A stretch of DNA of 64,000 nt, from assembly GCF_945859685.1 (NCBI RefSeq), contig NC_079148.1:5084001-5148000 (forward strand), given 5' to 3'. Both the position numbers and the translations under genes were made by a program. This DNA is from Eupeodes corollae. Its lineage: Eukaryota; Arthropoda; Insecta; Diptera; Syrphidae. Under the pieces are notes generated by a model that was not told the DNA's origin, did not search any database, and was given only the letters and a program-made list of their open reading frames with translations. Shown piece by piece: positions 1 through 11,391 of this stretch (positions are counted from its first letter, which is position 1; every line of letters starts with the position of its first letter).

Positions 1-1329
1 ACTTTTGCACTTACATAAAATTTTTTTTTTTTCATTGTTAAGGGTTTCATGAGTTTTTAATTAATTGGGAAACATTTCTCTTTTCATTTTTGTGGGTGAT
101 TTACATCTGAAAGGAATTTTTGTTTTGAAGCATAGAAAAGGTTTGTTGAAAAAATCTGAATTTCAAATTGAAAAAGTTTCGACTCGGGTAAGGCGTGTGA
201 AAATTTTTGAGAGGGTTTGCCCTTAGTAAAGCGTACAATAATTTAACTGAAAGCGAAGGAATCTTTCATTAAGCCATATACAGGCCTTGACGCTTTAAGT
301 GCAATAGAAGTTGCAGTTTGGTGAGGTTATGATACAAGTTTGTATGCAAACACTTATAGTTTAAAGCAAAGGAAGTTCCTTTGCTTTGACTTCGTTTTTG
401 TAAAATTAATTGGTTGTGATTGAGGTACTTATCGCTCTTAAGACTATCTCAATAACTAATTTAAAAGTCAGATAGGCTACTATTGAACAATAACAAGAGT
501 ATGTAGTTAAAAAGCAGACATTTGATAAGAAAGGTCAAGGCCGCTGTAAAAAAAGGGTGTTTTTAGAGGTCATGTGCTATTGATTAGACCCGAGTTCAAA
601 TAGAAAACAAATTGGGTTAACTTAGAACACCAAACAATGAAATCAAAGATGCATGTGCAAAAATAAGGCAAAGTTATTTTATTTTTTTGGGTTTGACCTA
701 AGCTTGGCCCCTTTCATTTTCTCTCATGGTTTGATCTATACGTTATAGAGCGGACAAGATGATTCATTTTGTTCAAATAAAAGAAAGAGTTTTAAAAAAA
801 GGGCAGGGACTTTATATTTTTGATAGATTGACGTCGCCATTTAATTTGTTTTACATTCTGTGAAAATAAAAGTCATTAAAGACAAATCAACTTAATGCAA
901 GTTACAGCTTCGAGAAAACTATCAAACCGGGTGTTCTCTAGTAGAAACGATGGAATACATGGTTGTCCTTCCAAATTCAACGTTTGGCAGCCAATTCGAG
1001 TCAACTGGCATAGGGAATAATCAGTGAACACCTACACGTCAAGGAAACTTAAGATCTGCAGTGTCACTCACAAGAACTTGACTTGTCGCAGACAAAAATT
1101 GGAAAATTGTATGTCTTGATTTTGGAATTTATTGTGTATTCGGTAATTGGGTTTTGGAGCAGTAGAAAGTTGATCCAAGTTTTGGTATAAAAAATTGCCT
1201 TTAGCGATTCTTGGATAAATAAACCGAATTGCTTGATTTATGGTGGCAAGAGATTTACGAAGTTCTATTTCATCTAAATAAAAATACTGTTTGATGTGGA
1301 TTTTGAATTTAATAGGTCCGTACTTCTTC
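1..1329. other. AT-rich DNA without a recognised gene
   Basis: No reading frame of note and no recognisable transposon protein was seen on either strand. The stretch is AT-rich with scattered poly-T and poly-A runs. It ends where reverse transcriptase motifs of the LINE relic begin. Confidence 0.5.
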
Positions 1330-1912
1330 GAAAAGTGGTGTTCTATCCCCTCTCCTCTGGAACCTAGTGGTGAATGAAATCCTAAATAGTCTGGATTCGG
1401 AGGGTTTCAATAAAGCATCTTAATATCCTAAAAGAACTCTTACAAAATGCCTTGGACAGACTAATACTTTGGGCTGATCGGTGTGGACTGGGTGTTAACC
1501 CACACAAAACCGATCTGGTCTTATTTTCGAGGAGATACAAAATTCCATTTGTCAACCTTCCTTACATTAAAGGAATCCAATCAAAATTCTCAGACGAGGC
1601 CAAATACCTTGGTCTTGTCTTAGACAAAAAACTAAATTGGAAACGCAACGTACACGAAAGAGTATTGGTAATAAATGGGGTTTACAACCCAGAATCACGC
1701 ATTGGCTATACACATCGGTAATCAGACCGATTTTAACGTACGGTGTAGAATTATGGTGGACTGCTATAGAGACAGGTATAAACAGGGATAAGTTAAATAA
1801 GTCCAACGTTCAGCCTGCCTATGTATTAGCGGATCGCTTCGCACGACCCCGTCTGCGGCACTGGACACCTTGCTCTACCTTACACCTCCTGACATATTTA
1901 GTAAACAAATAG
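1330..1912 (+). pseudogene. R1/LOA-type LINE reverse transcriptase relic
   Basis: This is the C-terminal half of a non-LTR reverse transcriptase, in pieces. From 1337 the frame reads GVLSPLLWNLVVNEIL, the block that normally precedes the catalytic YADD box. The YADD box itself is missing: after about 1412 the sequence jumps to the thumb region. That region (1452-1721) contains LILWADRCGLGVNPHKT and later KYLGLVLDKKLNW. Around 1640-1680 the match moves to another frame (GNKWGLQPRITHWLYTSVIR, then YGVELWW), so there is at least one frameshift. The following RNase H block at 2100 belongs to the same element. Together the order RT then RNase H fits insect LINEs of the R1/LOA/I group; the exact clade is inference. 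It cannot encode an active enzyme. Confidence 0.82.
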
Positions 1913-2099
1913 CTGCAAGCTCTGCTATTCGCCTCAATGCGTCGTCGCAGTAGACTAACAACAACATTAGCCACTCCGTAATTCTAAGTGTTTAGAATCA
2001 ATTCCAAAGCACACAGACTACACCATCCCCCAACTACAATTCGAAAGGAAATTCCAGATTTCTATACCTACCAGATCTTTTTGGGAGGATAGGACATTC

Positions 2100-2500
2100 T
2101 TGGAGGATGAGTCAATCCACTTTTACACAGATGGCTCAAAAACCACAGAAGGGGTTGGTGGTGGTGTGTACTCTGAACGGCTGAAATTAAGTCTCTCATT
2201 CCGCCTTCCAAATCATTGTAGCGTGTTCCAGGCGGAACTTTTGGCGATTAAGGAAGTCTTGTCTTGGCTCAAAGAAAACGTGATATCAACATCTGATATC
2301 CGTATTTTCTCCGACAGCCAGGCCGCTATTAAATATCTGGACTCTGTCTCTACAAACTCTATAACAGTCCATGACTGTCGATCATCCCTAATGGAGATTG
2401 CACAACAGTTTAATATTCACCTTTGCTGGGTGCCGGGCCATAGACATTCCAGGTAACTGTAAGGCAGATGAACTCGACAGGAACGGTACAGTACAGCCCA
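2100..2500 (+). pseudogene. LINE-encoded RNase H domain relic
   Basis: The frame from 2100 to 2456 gives an almost complete RNase HI fold: FYTDGSK (first Asp), FQAELLAIKE (Glu), FSDSQAAIKYL (second Asp) and WVPGHR. The match then continues in another frame from about 2452 as GNCKADELDR, the usual last helix with the final Asp, so one frameshift breaks it. It lies about 190 bases after the reverse transcriptase relic on the same strand, as in R1/LOA/I-group LINEs, where RNase H removes RNA from the RNA/DNA hybrid during target-primed integration. The sequence to 2750 is open in places but has no further domain I recognise. Confidence 0.82.
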
Positions 2501-3044
2501 TCCTACCACGTTTGGCAAGTACTGGCATACCAATCGCTACTTGTAAACTGCTAATAATGCAAGACGCCGTGAGGAGGGCAGGCACCAGGTGGACCAACAT
2601 CACCTCGTGTCAAGCCACAAAAAACATCTGGCCAACACTGGATTTAAAACGTTCAAGGTGCTTGCTCTCTAAGCAGATCGCATATAAGCTCGATAATAGG
2701 TGTCATAACCGGACACTGTCTAATAGGAAAGCAACGCCACGAGACTAGGCGTATTCTCAAATGACTTTTGCAGAAGCTGTATGGACGAGGAAGAGGAAGA
2801 GGAAGAAACGGTTCTTCATCTTCTCTGCACATGCCCTGCTCTAGCTTGAAAACGCAAGAATTACCTAGGAGAATTCTTCTTTAACGATCTAAACGATCTA
2901 AATCATATCGGTATAATCAGCCTCTCACGTTTCGTAAGGGACTCTAACTGGTTTCATTGAGTTTAGCAGGAAGCCTCAAGATTCATGTGGTATCACAATG
3001 GGCCATTAAACTGGCCTAAGTGTGTCCGTTTCCATCTTGGACAG

Positions 3045-3076
3045 CCACTTTAACCTAACCCAACCTAACCTAACTT
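3045..3076 (+). repeat. LINE 3' tail with CCTAA-like repeats
   Basis: About 590 bases after the RNase H block the sequence ends in short repeats of the form CCTAA/CCCAA. LINE 3' ends commonly finish in simple repeats, so this is taken as the terminus of the 1.3-3.1 kb element. The repeat resembles the common insect telomere unit TTAGG read on the other strand, but it is only about 25 bases long. Confidence 0.6.
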
Positions 3077-3099
3077 CTTCGAAAAATATGCTGGCCAGG

Positions 3100-3420
3100 A
3101 AATCAACGTCAACATCGGTCGCTATAGGTCGATGATCTTCTTCTTGAGGCATTAATTAGATGTTATGGACACCGAAGCGCATGGTTTCAATAGGATGGCA
3201 AGCTGCGTGCAACACATCTCAAGACACATTCGATATTCTGCGCCAGCGGTTTCTAAGCATGATTTCTCGCACTAAGATTACGTGAAATACTAACAGAGAT
3301 CGTGTGATTTGACCCCTTTATACTATTTCTAGTTTGGCTTTCTAAAGTCGCAGGTTTATGTAAATAAGGCCAAAACCACGGAGGTCCTCAAAGACAACAT
3401 AATAGATGGCGTCGTCAAAT
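3100..3420 (+). pseudogene. mariner-like transposase relic
   Basis: Short pieces of an IS630/Tc1/mariner-type transposase appear in order but in different frames: VNIGRYRSMI near 3110, then WFQ-stop-DG near 3183 (the WFQQDG block around the second catalytic Asp), TFDILRQRF, CDLTPLYYF and LKSQVYVNKAKTTEVLKDNI near 3300-3400. The normal order in this family is the same. There are several stops and frameshifts, so it is dead. Two other relics of a similar transposase lie at 14,520-14,910 and 54,985-55,290. Confidence 0.72.
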
Positions 3421-3489
3421 TCAGCCTGTTTTATGCATCAAAGTCATCGAAAAATTGACGTTTTGATCGATCTTAACCCAGCGAAGCAG

Positions 3490-5190
3490 TGGTATTGTAA
3501 TAGGTCCGATTTGTCGGGTTAAAAATTTTAACATTTTTTGACGTTTCAAGGTCCCTAGAGTCGATATAAAGAGAGAGAGAGATGTCTGTGCGTGCGTGTG
3601 TACGTAAGTTCGTACATCAGTACGTTCGCGACGTTTTTTCGTCGTCCATAGCTTAAGAATCAGTAGAGGGATCGACTTCATAAACATTTTGCTACACAGA
3701 TAGAAATGCAGAATGGACTCTCAACAAAATTGCTTGGGTGGTTTTTTCACCACAGTAATTTCAAAAAAATGGTGCAAATTTTGGTTAAACCTAAATATAT
3801 CACGAAATAAAACGCTACTGGCTTGAATTAAATTGTATAACATATATTGTAACGTGATATCAAACAAATATTTCATTGGATAAAATTCTAACTAAAGGTT
3901 CTTTTTTTATAAATAAAAAAAAAAAAACTGAACAAAAAATATTTGTCACCACGAAAATTTTACGAACGAAAAATGGTTTTATCTCCAAAAAGATGTTTAG
4001 CTATAAAGAATGACATTTTTAACATGTGGTAAAATTTTGAGAAAAATCGAATTGACAGTTGTTTTCATAAAAAATAAATAAATTGATTTTCGACTAAAAC
4101 ATCTTTTTATAAAAATTGAGATTATGGCTTCTAATTTATTTTATCTTTTAAGAAATATTGTTTTCAAAACTCAGAAACATTTAAAGAAAAATCCAATTGA
4201 CAGTATATTTTACAAAAAAAAAGTTAATAAAAATCGGTAAACATTTTCGACTCAAATATTTTTTCAAAACATTGAGATATTGGCTTAAGACTATTTATTT
4301 TTATAAATACTTACTTACTTAAGGTGGCGCTACAGTCCTGTGTGAACTAGGGCCTCACCCAACAAACTTCTCCATCTAGCCCGGTTCCTAGCTAGATGTC
4401 TCCAGTTTCGCGCTCCAAGTTGGGTGAGGTCACCTTCCACTTGTGCGCGCCACCTGATCCGCGGTCTTCCTCTACTGCGCTGTACTGTGTGTGCGGATTC
4501 GAAGACGGATTTTTATAAATATTGTTGCTAATATTTATTAAAATTTTGAGATAAACCGAATTTACAGTTTTTTCCATAAAAAATAAAAACCTAAAAAGAA
4601 CATTACTAAAAGTTGGTAAAAATTGATTTGGACTCAAAAATCTTTTTAAAAATTTGAGATTATGGTTAAAAACTAATTTTTCCTTTTAAAAATTTTGTTG
4701 TTAACATTTAATAAAATTTCGATACAAATCGAATTGACAGTTTTTTTTACAAAAAATTGGTAAAAATTGATTTTCGAAAAATATTGTTTTCGACATTCAG
4801 TACACTTTGTATAAACATCCAATAGTCCGTTTTTGCAAAAAAAAAATAAAATCTACAAAAAATAGTACGCAAATTTAATAAATATTCATGTTTGGTTCTC
4901 GATATCTCGTGAACAATAGAAGATATTGACTTCAAATTAATTTCTTTCATCCAATTTGGATTTGTTAAGAAAGAAAAACTTTTAGGAAATGCTGTTAAAA
5001 TTGGTAAAATTTGGTTTTCGACCAAAATTGTAGTGTACATGTCAAAATCAAACTATTTCATTGTATGGAAAATATTGTTGGTAATAATTTTTGAGAGTTT
5101 TAAAGAATAATTCAACTGACAAATTTTGTAACAAAACCTACAAAGTTTTAAGCAAGACAAATCGACAGCCAGGATGTGAAGTTATCAGTG
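3490..5190 (+). repeat. long inverted-repeat arm of a foldback-type transposon
   Basis: This 1.7-kb AT-rich block matches the arms of the element at 10.7-14.1 kb. Its outer part (3,490-3,690) matches 13,960-14,110 in reverse: the shared stretch includes a TACG/GCGTG-rich tract, a block reading GTCGTCCATAGCT, and GGTCCGATTTGTC. Its inner part consists of subrepeats of about 150-170 bases, each with an ATTGACAGTTTTT-like box and an ATTTTCGACT-like box (for example near 4,049, 4,196 and 4,733). The inner end (5,140-5,190) carries the TTTAAGCAAGACAAATCGA block and GAAGTTATCAGTG, like the arm near 11,310-11,363. It then abuts a LINE at 5,192, so the element's core is absent. An RTE LINE end is inserted at 4,309-4,490. 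Confidence 0.75.
4309..4500 (-). pseudogene. RTE-type LINE, 3' end of ORF plus tail
   Basis: On the minus strand from about 4,470 to the stop at 4,330-4,332 the frame reads GRPRIRWRAQVEGDL, then LGARNWRHLARNRARWRSLL and GEALVHTGL. This basic tail with conserved Trp and Arg is typical of the C-terminus of RTE-clade endonuclease-reverse transcriptases. It is followed by a very short 3' UTR and a (TAAG)n-like tail at 4,309-4,320, also typical of RTE elements. The copy is 5'-truncated and interrupts the foldback arm, so it is younger than that arm. The last 33 bases are shared with the SINE of this window. Confidence 0.8.
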
Positions 5191-5191
5191 G

Positions 5192-6000
5192 TCACGTCGA
5201 GCGTACGGAAACAAATTCTCCGGCCTGGAACGTTTTCGAATTTACGCCCACAGGACAGATCTGTAGAGGAAGACCACGGATCATTTTTGTTAGTACTATC
5301 GGGGGAATACCATCGGGACCGGCTGAGCAGTCATCATTCAACGCGGATAAACTATTAAGGACCGTACTCTGTAGCACAGGTATGTGACTACAGCTAGTTT
5401 GCGAAAAGGTGTGAAGATTATGAAAATATACTTCATCAACTTCGTGAGGGCTATTAACAAATGACTCACGGAAATTCGTTGCGAAAGCGTTACAGATATC
5501 AAAAGTTTTATCTAACGAAAGGTTCTTGTAAGTGAAGTTCCCTTGAAAGCCATCTGATTTTTTCATTGAGTTTACAAAATTCCAAAATTTTTTAGAATAC
5601 TCTTTCAATGAGGTGCCCATATCAGTAAGGTGAGGTAAGAAGGTGATTGAAGACAGAGTTTTGAGATATGTTTTCCAAGCCTTATTTCCTTTGTTATGCA
5701 GTAAACGCAATTCTTTCGTGTACCAAGGATGGCTAAAGTTTGTATTTCTTGATTTCTTTATGGGTACTTTTTTTTCAAAACAATAATTAAGGATCTTATA
5801 AAAAGTTGAAACTGCTTCGTCAATGTTAGAAAATGGTAGTGTATCAGCAATTCCAGAAATGGTTAAATCTTCAGACAACTGCTGGAAATTGGCTCTTCTG
5901 AAATCAAAATTATATAAGCTATCAAAAATGAATTACCGTGATCAGTAAGGTGATTACTAAAGTCAAAAAAAAATTCCAAAGGGGGGTGATATTTGTCCCC
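5192..6000 (-). pseudogene. jockey-type LINE ORF2 fragment (endonuclease deleted)
   Basis: Reading leftwards, ORF2 starts at about 6,020 with LALLYQNVRG, the usual first words of the endonuclease in jockey-type elements. It then jumps at about 5,975 directly to the end of that domain. From about 5,935 the linker and start of the reverse transcriptase follow: LYNFDFRRANFQQL, HPWYTKELRLLHN, FDICNAFATNFRESF and SAGPDGIPPIVL. The frame is open from 5,878 to 5,192. Most of the apurinic endonuclease (several hundred bases) is therefore deleted. The rest of the RT, including the YADD box, is missing because the sequence stops at the foldback arm at 5,190. The clade call is from motif style. Confidence 0.78.
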
Positions 6001-6450
6001 TTACGTTTTGGTAGAGGAGCGCAAGCCTGCTAAGTTTTTTGACTTGGTTTTCAAAGAAACACCCTGTTTTTGACTTTGAGTAAATTTTTTGACTAAAGCC
6101 TGTGCGGGCCATAATATATTTGGGATGCAAATAGAATCAAAGTAAGTGGGATTCGTTATTAATTTAAAAGAGGAAACAAATCTTTTTGTTTTACTGATCT
6201 TAGTACACCTGATGGATGAGCTGTAAGGTATGCTCTTGGTAGATACTAAGTGGGAAGTTATATCTTCTGGAATTTTAACTGGGTCCAGACGAGATATAAA
6301 AATTATTTTTGGTTTCGATACAGCTTTGATAAGGATGAAGTTGCTTATTACAGTTCCTGTAACGGAGTCACTATTTGAAGCTTAATCTGAGACAACAATT
6401 TGAGCTTTATGGGGATTTCCGGTGGGATCTGTAGGTATTGCGGTGATATT
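6001..6450 (-). pseudogene. jockey-type LINE ORF1 (gag-like), C-terminal part
   Basis: The minus strand carries a frame that ends with TAA at 6,001-6,003. It includes FISRLDPVKIPEDITSHLVS, KTKRFVSSFKLITNP and ILWPAQALVKKF. This resembles the C-terminal region of ORF1 RNA-binding proteins of jockey/CR1-type LINEs. Its end overlaps the start of ORF2 in another frame, a usual arrangement. A stop lies near 6,380 and further short open pieces to about 6,670 may be the N-terminal part. No zinc knuckle could be confirmed. Confidence 0.6.
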
Positions 6451-6699
6451 GACATTTATTCTTTTTTATGGAGGGGTAGAATTTCTAGCAAGTTCAGAGT
6501 TTTCTCGGCTTCTTTTCTTAGACTTTTTCTTTTGTTTATTAGGTACACTTTCTGTAGCATGATGTTAGTTACAGAGTATGCATTTAATTTGCAAACTGCA
6601 GTGTTGTAAGACTTTAGTAGCTCTTTAAAATCTTTAGAAAGTTTTAAAATGTCAGCCTTAAAAGAAGACAATTTAAAAGCTAGTTGAGATACAGTTGGA

Positions 6700-9600
6700 T
6701 TGCTGTTTTAGTTCTTGTCACAATATATTGTGGAATTAGTTGCATTTCCCACATTTCCTAAGTTTCTGCTAGCTATTGACTTTTTGTTTCAGACATGTCT
6801 GCATATACAGAAGTAGAACAGTTCGGTTTGAGGAATGGGACTTTTTTTTGAAAAATATTCTTCGGTAATTTATTTTTTTTAAGCCGAGCTAAAGTAGCTT
6901 CAAATCTTAATCTAATCTATATCATTTATATCAAAAGATTGCAACAAAAGACGAGTTTTAAAAAATTCATGGAAAAAGCCACTTTTTATAGTTTTCGAAC
7001 CATGTGCAAAACATTGTAAAACATTTTTTTAAGACATGGAAAAACTAAAACAATTTTATTCTTCCCAAAAATATGAAATTATTATGGTTTTGGATAAATA
7101 CACTTAATGTTTGCAACCATTTGTCACTAAAACTATCCAATTCACAAATAACATTTGTGTAGCATTAAATACAACGTTTTGTTAAAACTTCTTCAAAAAA
7201 AGCCTCAGTTTCGAGTTAAACTGTGTAAAAAATGTACTTGATCCTCTTTCGCTCCCTAAAATACATTTCTAAATGGGGCTATTTATGGAGTATAAGGGTC
7301 TAATGGTAAAGAATAAAATTTAATTATAATCCTTATTTGATAGAGATGTATTTGAGAGCAACCAAATTGTACACTTTATTTAAGTCGGTGTTAAAAACAA
7401 ACAGCCACTAAATTTAAGCCTCCTCATCATATCTTGGTCTTGGGATATGATCGCAGGAAGGCTCTATTCCGAACATCACACATCAAATAAAATAATTGAT
7501 CTTTTTATTTTAGAGAACTTGAAGTGTCAACAATTTGCATTCAATTTAGAGTCCAAAAGAAAGTTAATTATTTTCTTATTAATAAAATTCAAATTATGAA
7601 ACACCTTTCTGAATAAATTCCATGTGAGACAAAAAATGTCTCCCATAATATCCAAATATCCATCCCGTTAAAATAATTTGTATATTTATGTATATCCTTT
7701 GCAGATGTGCACATTAAATTGAATTAAGGAAACGATTTCCATTCATTTCGCTTGACAAAATAACTTCACAATGATGACTCCATTACATCGAATAAAAATA
7801 AGAAGAAGAAAAAGAAAAAGTCATCCTCATCATCAGGATCCCAACCACATCACCGTTTCTCTTAATTTTTCTGACTTCCAAAGTATCAACCAATACAACA
7901 ACTATATATATACAAAGGTATACGTACCTACAATGTTTCGGAAGAAAATCCTTCCTTTCCGGTTTTATTGGCAAACCAAAGGTATCCCATTTAATAAACA
8001 AAATGAATGTAAAAATGCAAAGAAGAAATAAAGAATTATATGAATTATTCCCGTGCGAGAGGAGTCACAAAACCACAACATGAGGCTCCGCATTATATGA
8101 ACCTTCCGAAAGGCAGTCCGTGAATCCACAAGCTAACAAGAACAGGCAACTGTATCTTTTCGTCTTCGTTCATCCCCAATACCCTACCTATAATATTAAT
8201 ATTATTATTATTATCATCATCATTATGGATGGACGTCCTCTTCGTCATTGGAGCGCTGGTTGTGAAGAAGTTGAAACCTGGAAGACACATCCTCGACGAA
8301 TATTTACTTTGCTTCTTGTTCTTTGGGATTTCATTTTATTTTTCGACTTTTTTTGGCATCATCTTTGCTTGTAATCCGTGAACAACAATCACTCGTTTGC
8401 CTTTGTCCGGACGCCATAATCGCTGATTTACATCCACAATTAATTAAGAGCCCGTCTTGCAGTGGATCGCCTGGATGAGACTTTTTTTTGAAATCAAGAT
8501 GCACACTCAGGGTTGAATTTGTCTTGAAGGGCGCAAAATAGCGATGTTATGAGCTTACTTACTAACTTCTTCTAAATTTTAGTTACAAAGAGGAAGTTGT
8601 TAAAAAATACTTAAAACTTTTTCTGAGATATTTGAATTCATACAAATTTAATTGATGTGACTCTTAAAGGTCCCAGGCCCTTTTTAAGGGGCTACTAAGA
8701 AAAAAGCTATTGTGCTTTTCAAACTGTTCCCAATTGGAATGTCGCATTAATTTTCATTTTAATGTAAATTAGGATAGATGAAACTATACGCAAAACATGA
8801 TAACAATTTGCGCCCTTTACCTTTTCATAACACCAAAACCCTTGTTAAAGTTTCTAAGGCAATAAGCACTGCTATTAAGCTTAATACTTCTTTGGGCCCT
8901 CACAAATTCGCTTGAGGGCCTTTGGCCAATAAAATGTATAAAAATCCGCTCCTGAACTTTGTGGACTTAATAAAAAATTAAATACTGTGCCTGACGGTAT
9001 CAGAAATCGATGGTGTTCTCCACTCCTAAGCAAATAATTCGAATTGATGGACCGTTTAAAATTAATCCAACGGTAATAGCTCGTATTTCATCTTAGGGAA
9101 TCAGCGACACTCCCCATCTCAGCTCAGCCATCGCAGAAAAACTCCCTCGATATTTTTTGGAAGATTTTCGAGACATTAATACAACCAAAAAAGACGAAAA
9201 CAATTTAGCTGGTTGATGATTAAAGCGAGGAAAATATGGAACACACCAAACCAATAGCTTTTATATATGACTTGACTATACGTGATGGTTTGGTGTTTCT
9301 CAAAGCCTCTTTCTCGGTGCACTTTCTGCAAGACAGAGACGCCAGCCATTAATCTTCGCCTAATGTCGCCATTATTAAGCACAGTGTGCGCTTGGCTGGC
9401 AAAACAAGATCAGTTAACAGATTTAATCAACCCAGCTGCCGTAAATCTTTCTAATTACCCCCGGTCAGTCACCATCACTAAAGCAGCGGTGCGTCTCTCT
9501 GGTAATATGGCCGTGACTCCTATACAGGGTTTTATTTTGTTGCTGAAATCGCTTAAAAACATTCATAACACCGCATAAAGTTCCCATGGATCGGTTTCCA

Positions 9601-10734
9601 TAAAAGTGACAAATGTCCAGCCATCAACAAGGGGACAGCTTTCTGTTTATTTTGACCGTTCTCGTTGTCGTTGCCGTCGACGACGTTGACGTCGTGGTTG
9701 GGGTTGTGTTTGTGTCACAAAGCCTTGAGCTGAAGCTGATGACTAATATCACAACATCAGCCGCACTCCATTGGACTTTTATAAAACCTTTATGTCAGTA
9801 ATGAAGTGGAAGAGCGCGCGAGGTCCTTCGATGTGCTACAAAACAAAAACACATCCTTGCCGTCCTTCGCCGCTACTGCTCGCTGATGATGATGATGATG
9901 ATGACGACGACGATACCGATGAATTTGACCATAATAATTATTCCTACAACGACGGACGGTATGTGAGTGTCTTTTTTTGACAGCGAGTGACACGAATAAA
10001 TGTCGAATATGAAGACCACCTTGCTTTAGCTTTTGCTGATGCTGACGTTCTGTATGCCCGGGTCATCATCATCTTTATGTTTTTCATTATTTTTGTACCA
10101 TAAGCATAGGAGACCTGGGGTTTATTACAATTTATTTTTTTTTGTTGCTTGCGTTTGTCGCGATTAATCACATCCCACAATAATCGCATTAAAATTAACT
10201 GACGCTGTGCTATGCTTCTGTGATAAATGAGGATACACGCAGCCTCAAAGGACATAGCGCGGCAAAATAATGATGAGGATGACACACAGGTATTTTTTCT
10301 TTTTTTCTGGTTCAAGGCTCAAGCGCTCAAGATACCTATGACTCTTAAAAGGCTATAAATCTGAACACATATATAATATCTGAGCTTGTCTTAAGACTTT
10401 ATATTGCACTGATCTAGCTTTCTGATAGTTGCAAGGTCTAGAATAAATGCAATCAGTCAAATGTCAAAGTTGTGAAATCTGATTCTGTGGCTCTAGTGGG
10501 ATATCTAGTGTAATGGCGTTGAATTAATTTTAAACAAATCGTGCGTAGCTGAGTGGTCGTAATTTAATTTCACATCATTTCAAAACAGAAGCGTATCATT
10601 TTTCAGCATGAATGATATGCGTAAGTCAACATAAAATTCTAAGCAATAAGATATCTAATTTAAAAAAAAATAAGAACACTGTAAAACAAAGAGTCACAAA
10701 AATGGAAAAGGGACTATCGGGACGACGACACTCC
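6700..10734. other. unique AT-rich DNA with microsatellites, no gene recognised
   Basis: About 4 kb with no recognisable protein on either strand; short open frames are of the length expected by chance. Simple repeats occur: an ATT/ATC tract near 8,190-8,226 and a GAT/GAC tract near 9,885-9,915. The part from 9,300 to 10,300 is richer in GC than its surroundings and may be non-repeat host DNA, but nothing in it identifies an exon. Confidence 0.45.
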
Positions 10735-11391
10735 TTTTTTTAAATTCAATTGATCAATTTTTGATTTTTTAATTTTAAAAGGAGAGATGTAATAAAAGCT
10801 GGTAAAATTTGATTTTCGAGTCTAATATCTTTTCAAAACATTGAGATAGTGGCTTTAAAAAAATACTGTTGTCAACATTCAGTAAAATTTTGAAAAAATC
10901 GAATTGACAGTTTTTTTTTTAAATTAAAAACCGAAAAAAAATTAACAAAATTGGTAAAAAATTATTTTCGACTCAAACATCTTTTCAAAAATTGTAGATA
11001 TTGGCTTTAAACTACTTTTAAATTTCAAAAAATATTGTTGTTAACATTCAGTAAAATTTTGAAAAAAATAGAATTGACGCTTTTTGTATAAAAAAATAAA
11101 TTTAACGAAAGTTGGTAAAAATTGATTTTCGACTCAAATAGCTTTTCAAAAATTAAAAATATAGGCTTCAAACTTATTTTATTTCACAAAAAATATTGTT
11201 TTCGACATTCAGAAATTTGTATATAAAAATCCAACAGTCCGTTTTTACATAAAAAATAAAATCTCCAAAAAAAGTACGCAAATTTGGTAAAAATTGATAC
11301 GAGTACATATAGACAAACTTTTAAGCAAGACAAATCGATAGACGGGATGGGAAGTTATCAGTGTGGGTCGCATCCCAGCCTCTTTTTTTAA
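10735..11391 (+). repeat. left arm of foldback-type element (truncated outside)
   Basis: This arm is the inverted partner of 13,487-14,130. The match is strongest in the inner 90 bases, which carry GAAGTTATCAGTGTGGGTCG at 11,351-11,370 here and its complement at 13,501-13,523. Outward from there come subrepeats of about 150-170 bases, with an ATTGACAG/ATTGACGC box at 10,903 and 11,075 and a GATTTTCGACTC-like box. The tip seen in the other arms (the GGTCCGATTTGTC block) is not present, so this arm is truncated at about 10,735. Confidence 0.75.

Noticed and set aside
3045..3076. Telomere sequence
   Set aside because: Only about 25 bases, imperfect, and placed exactly where the LINE's 3' tail is expected.
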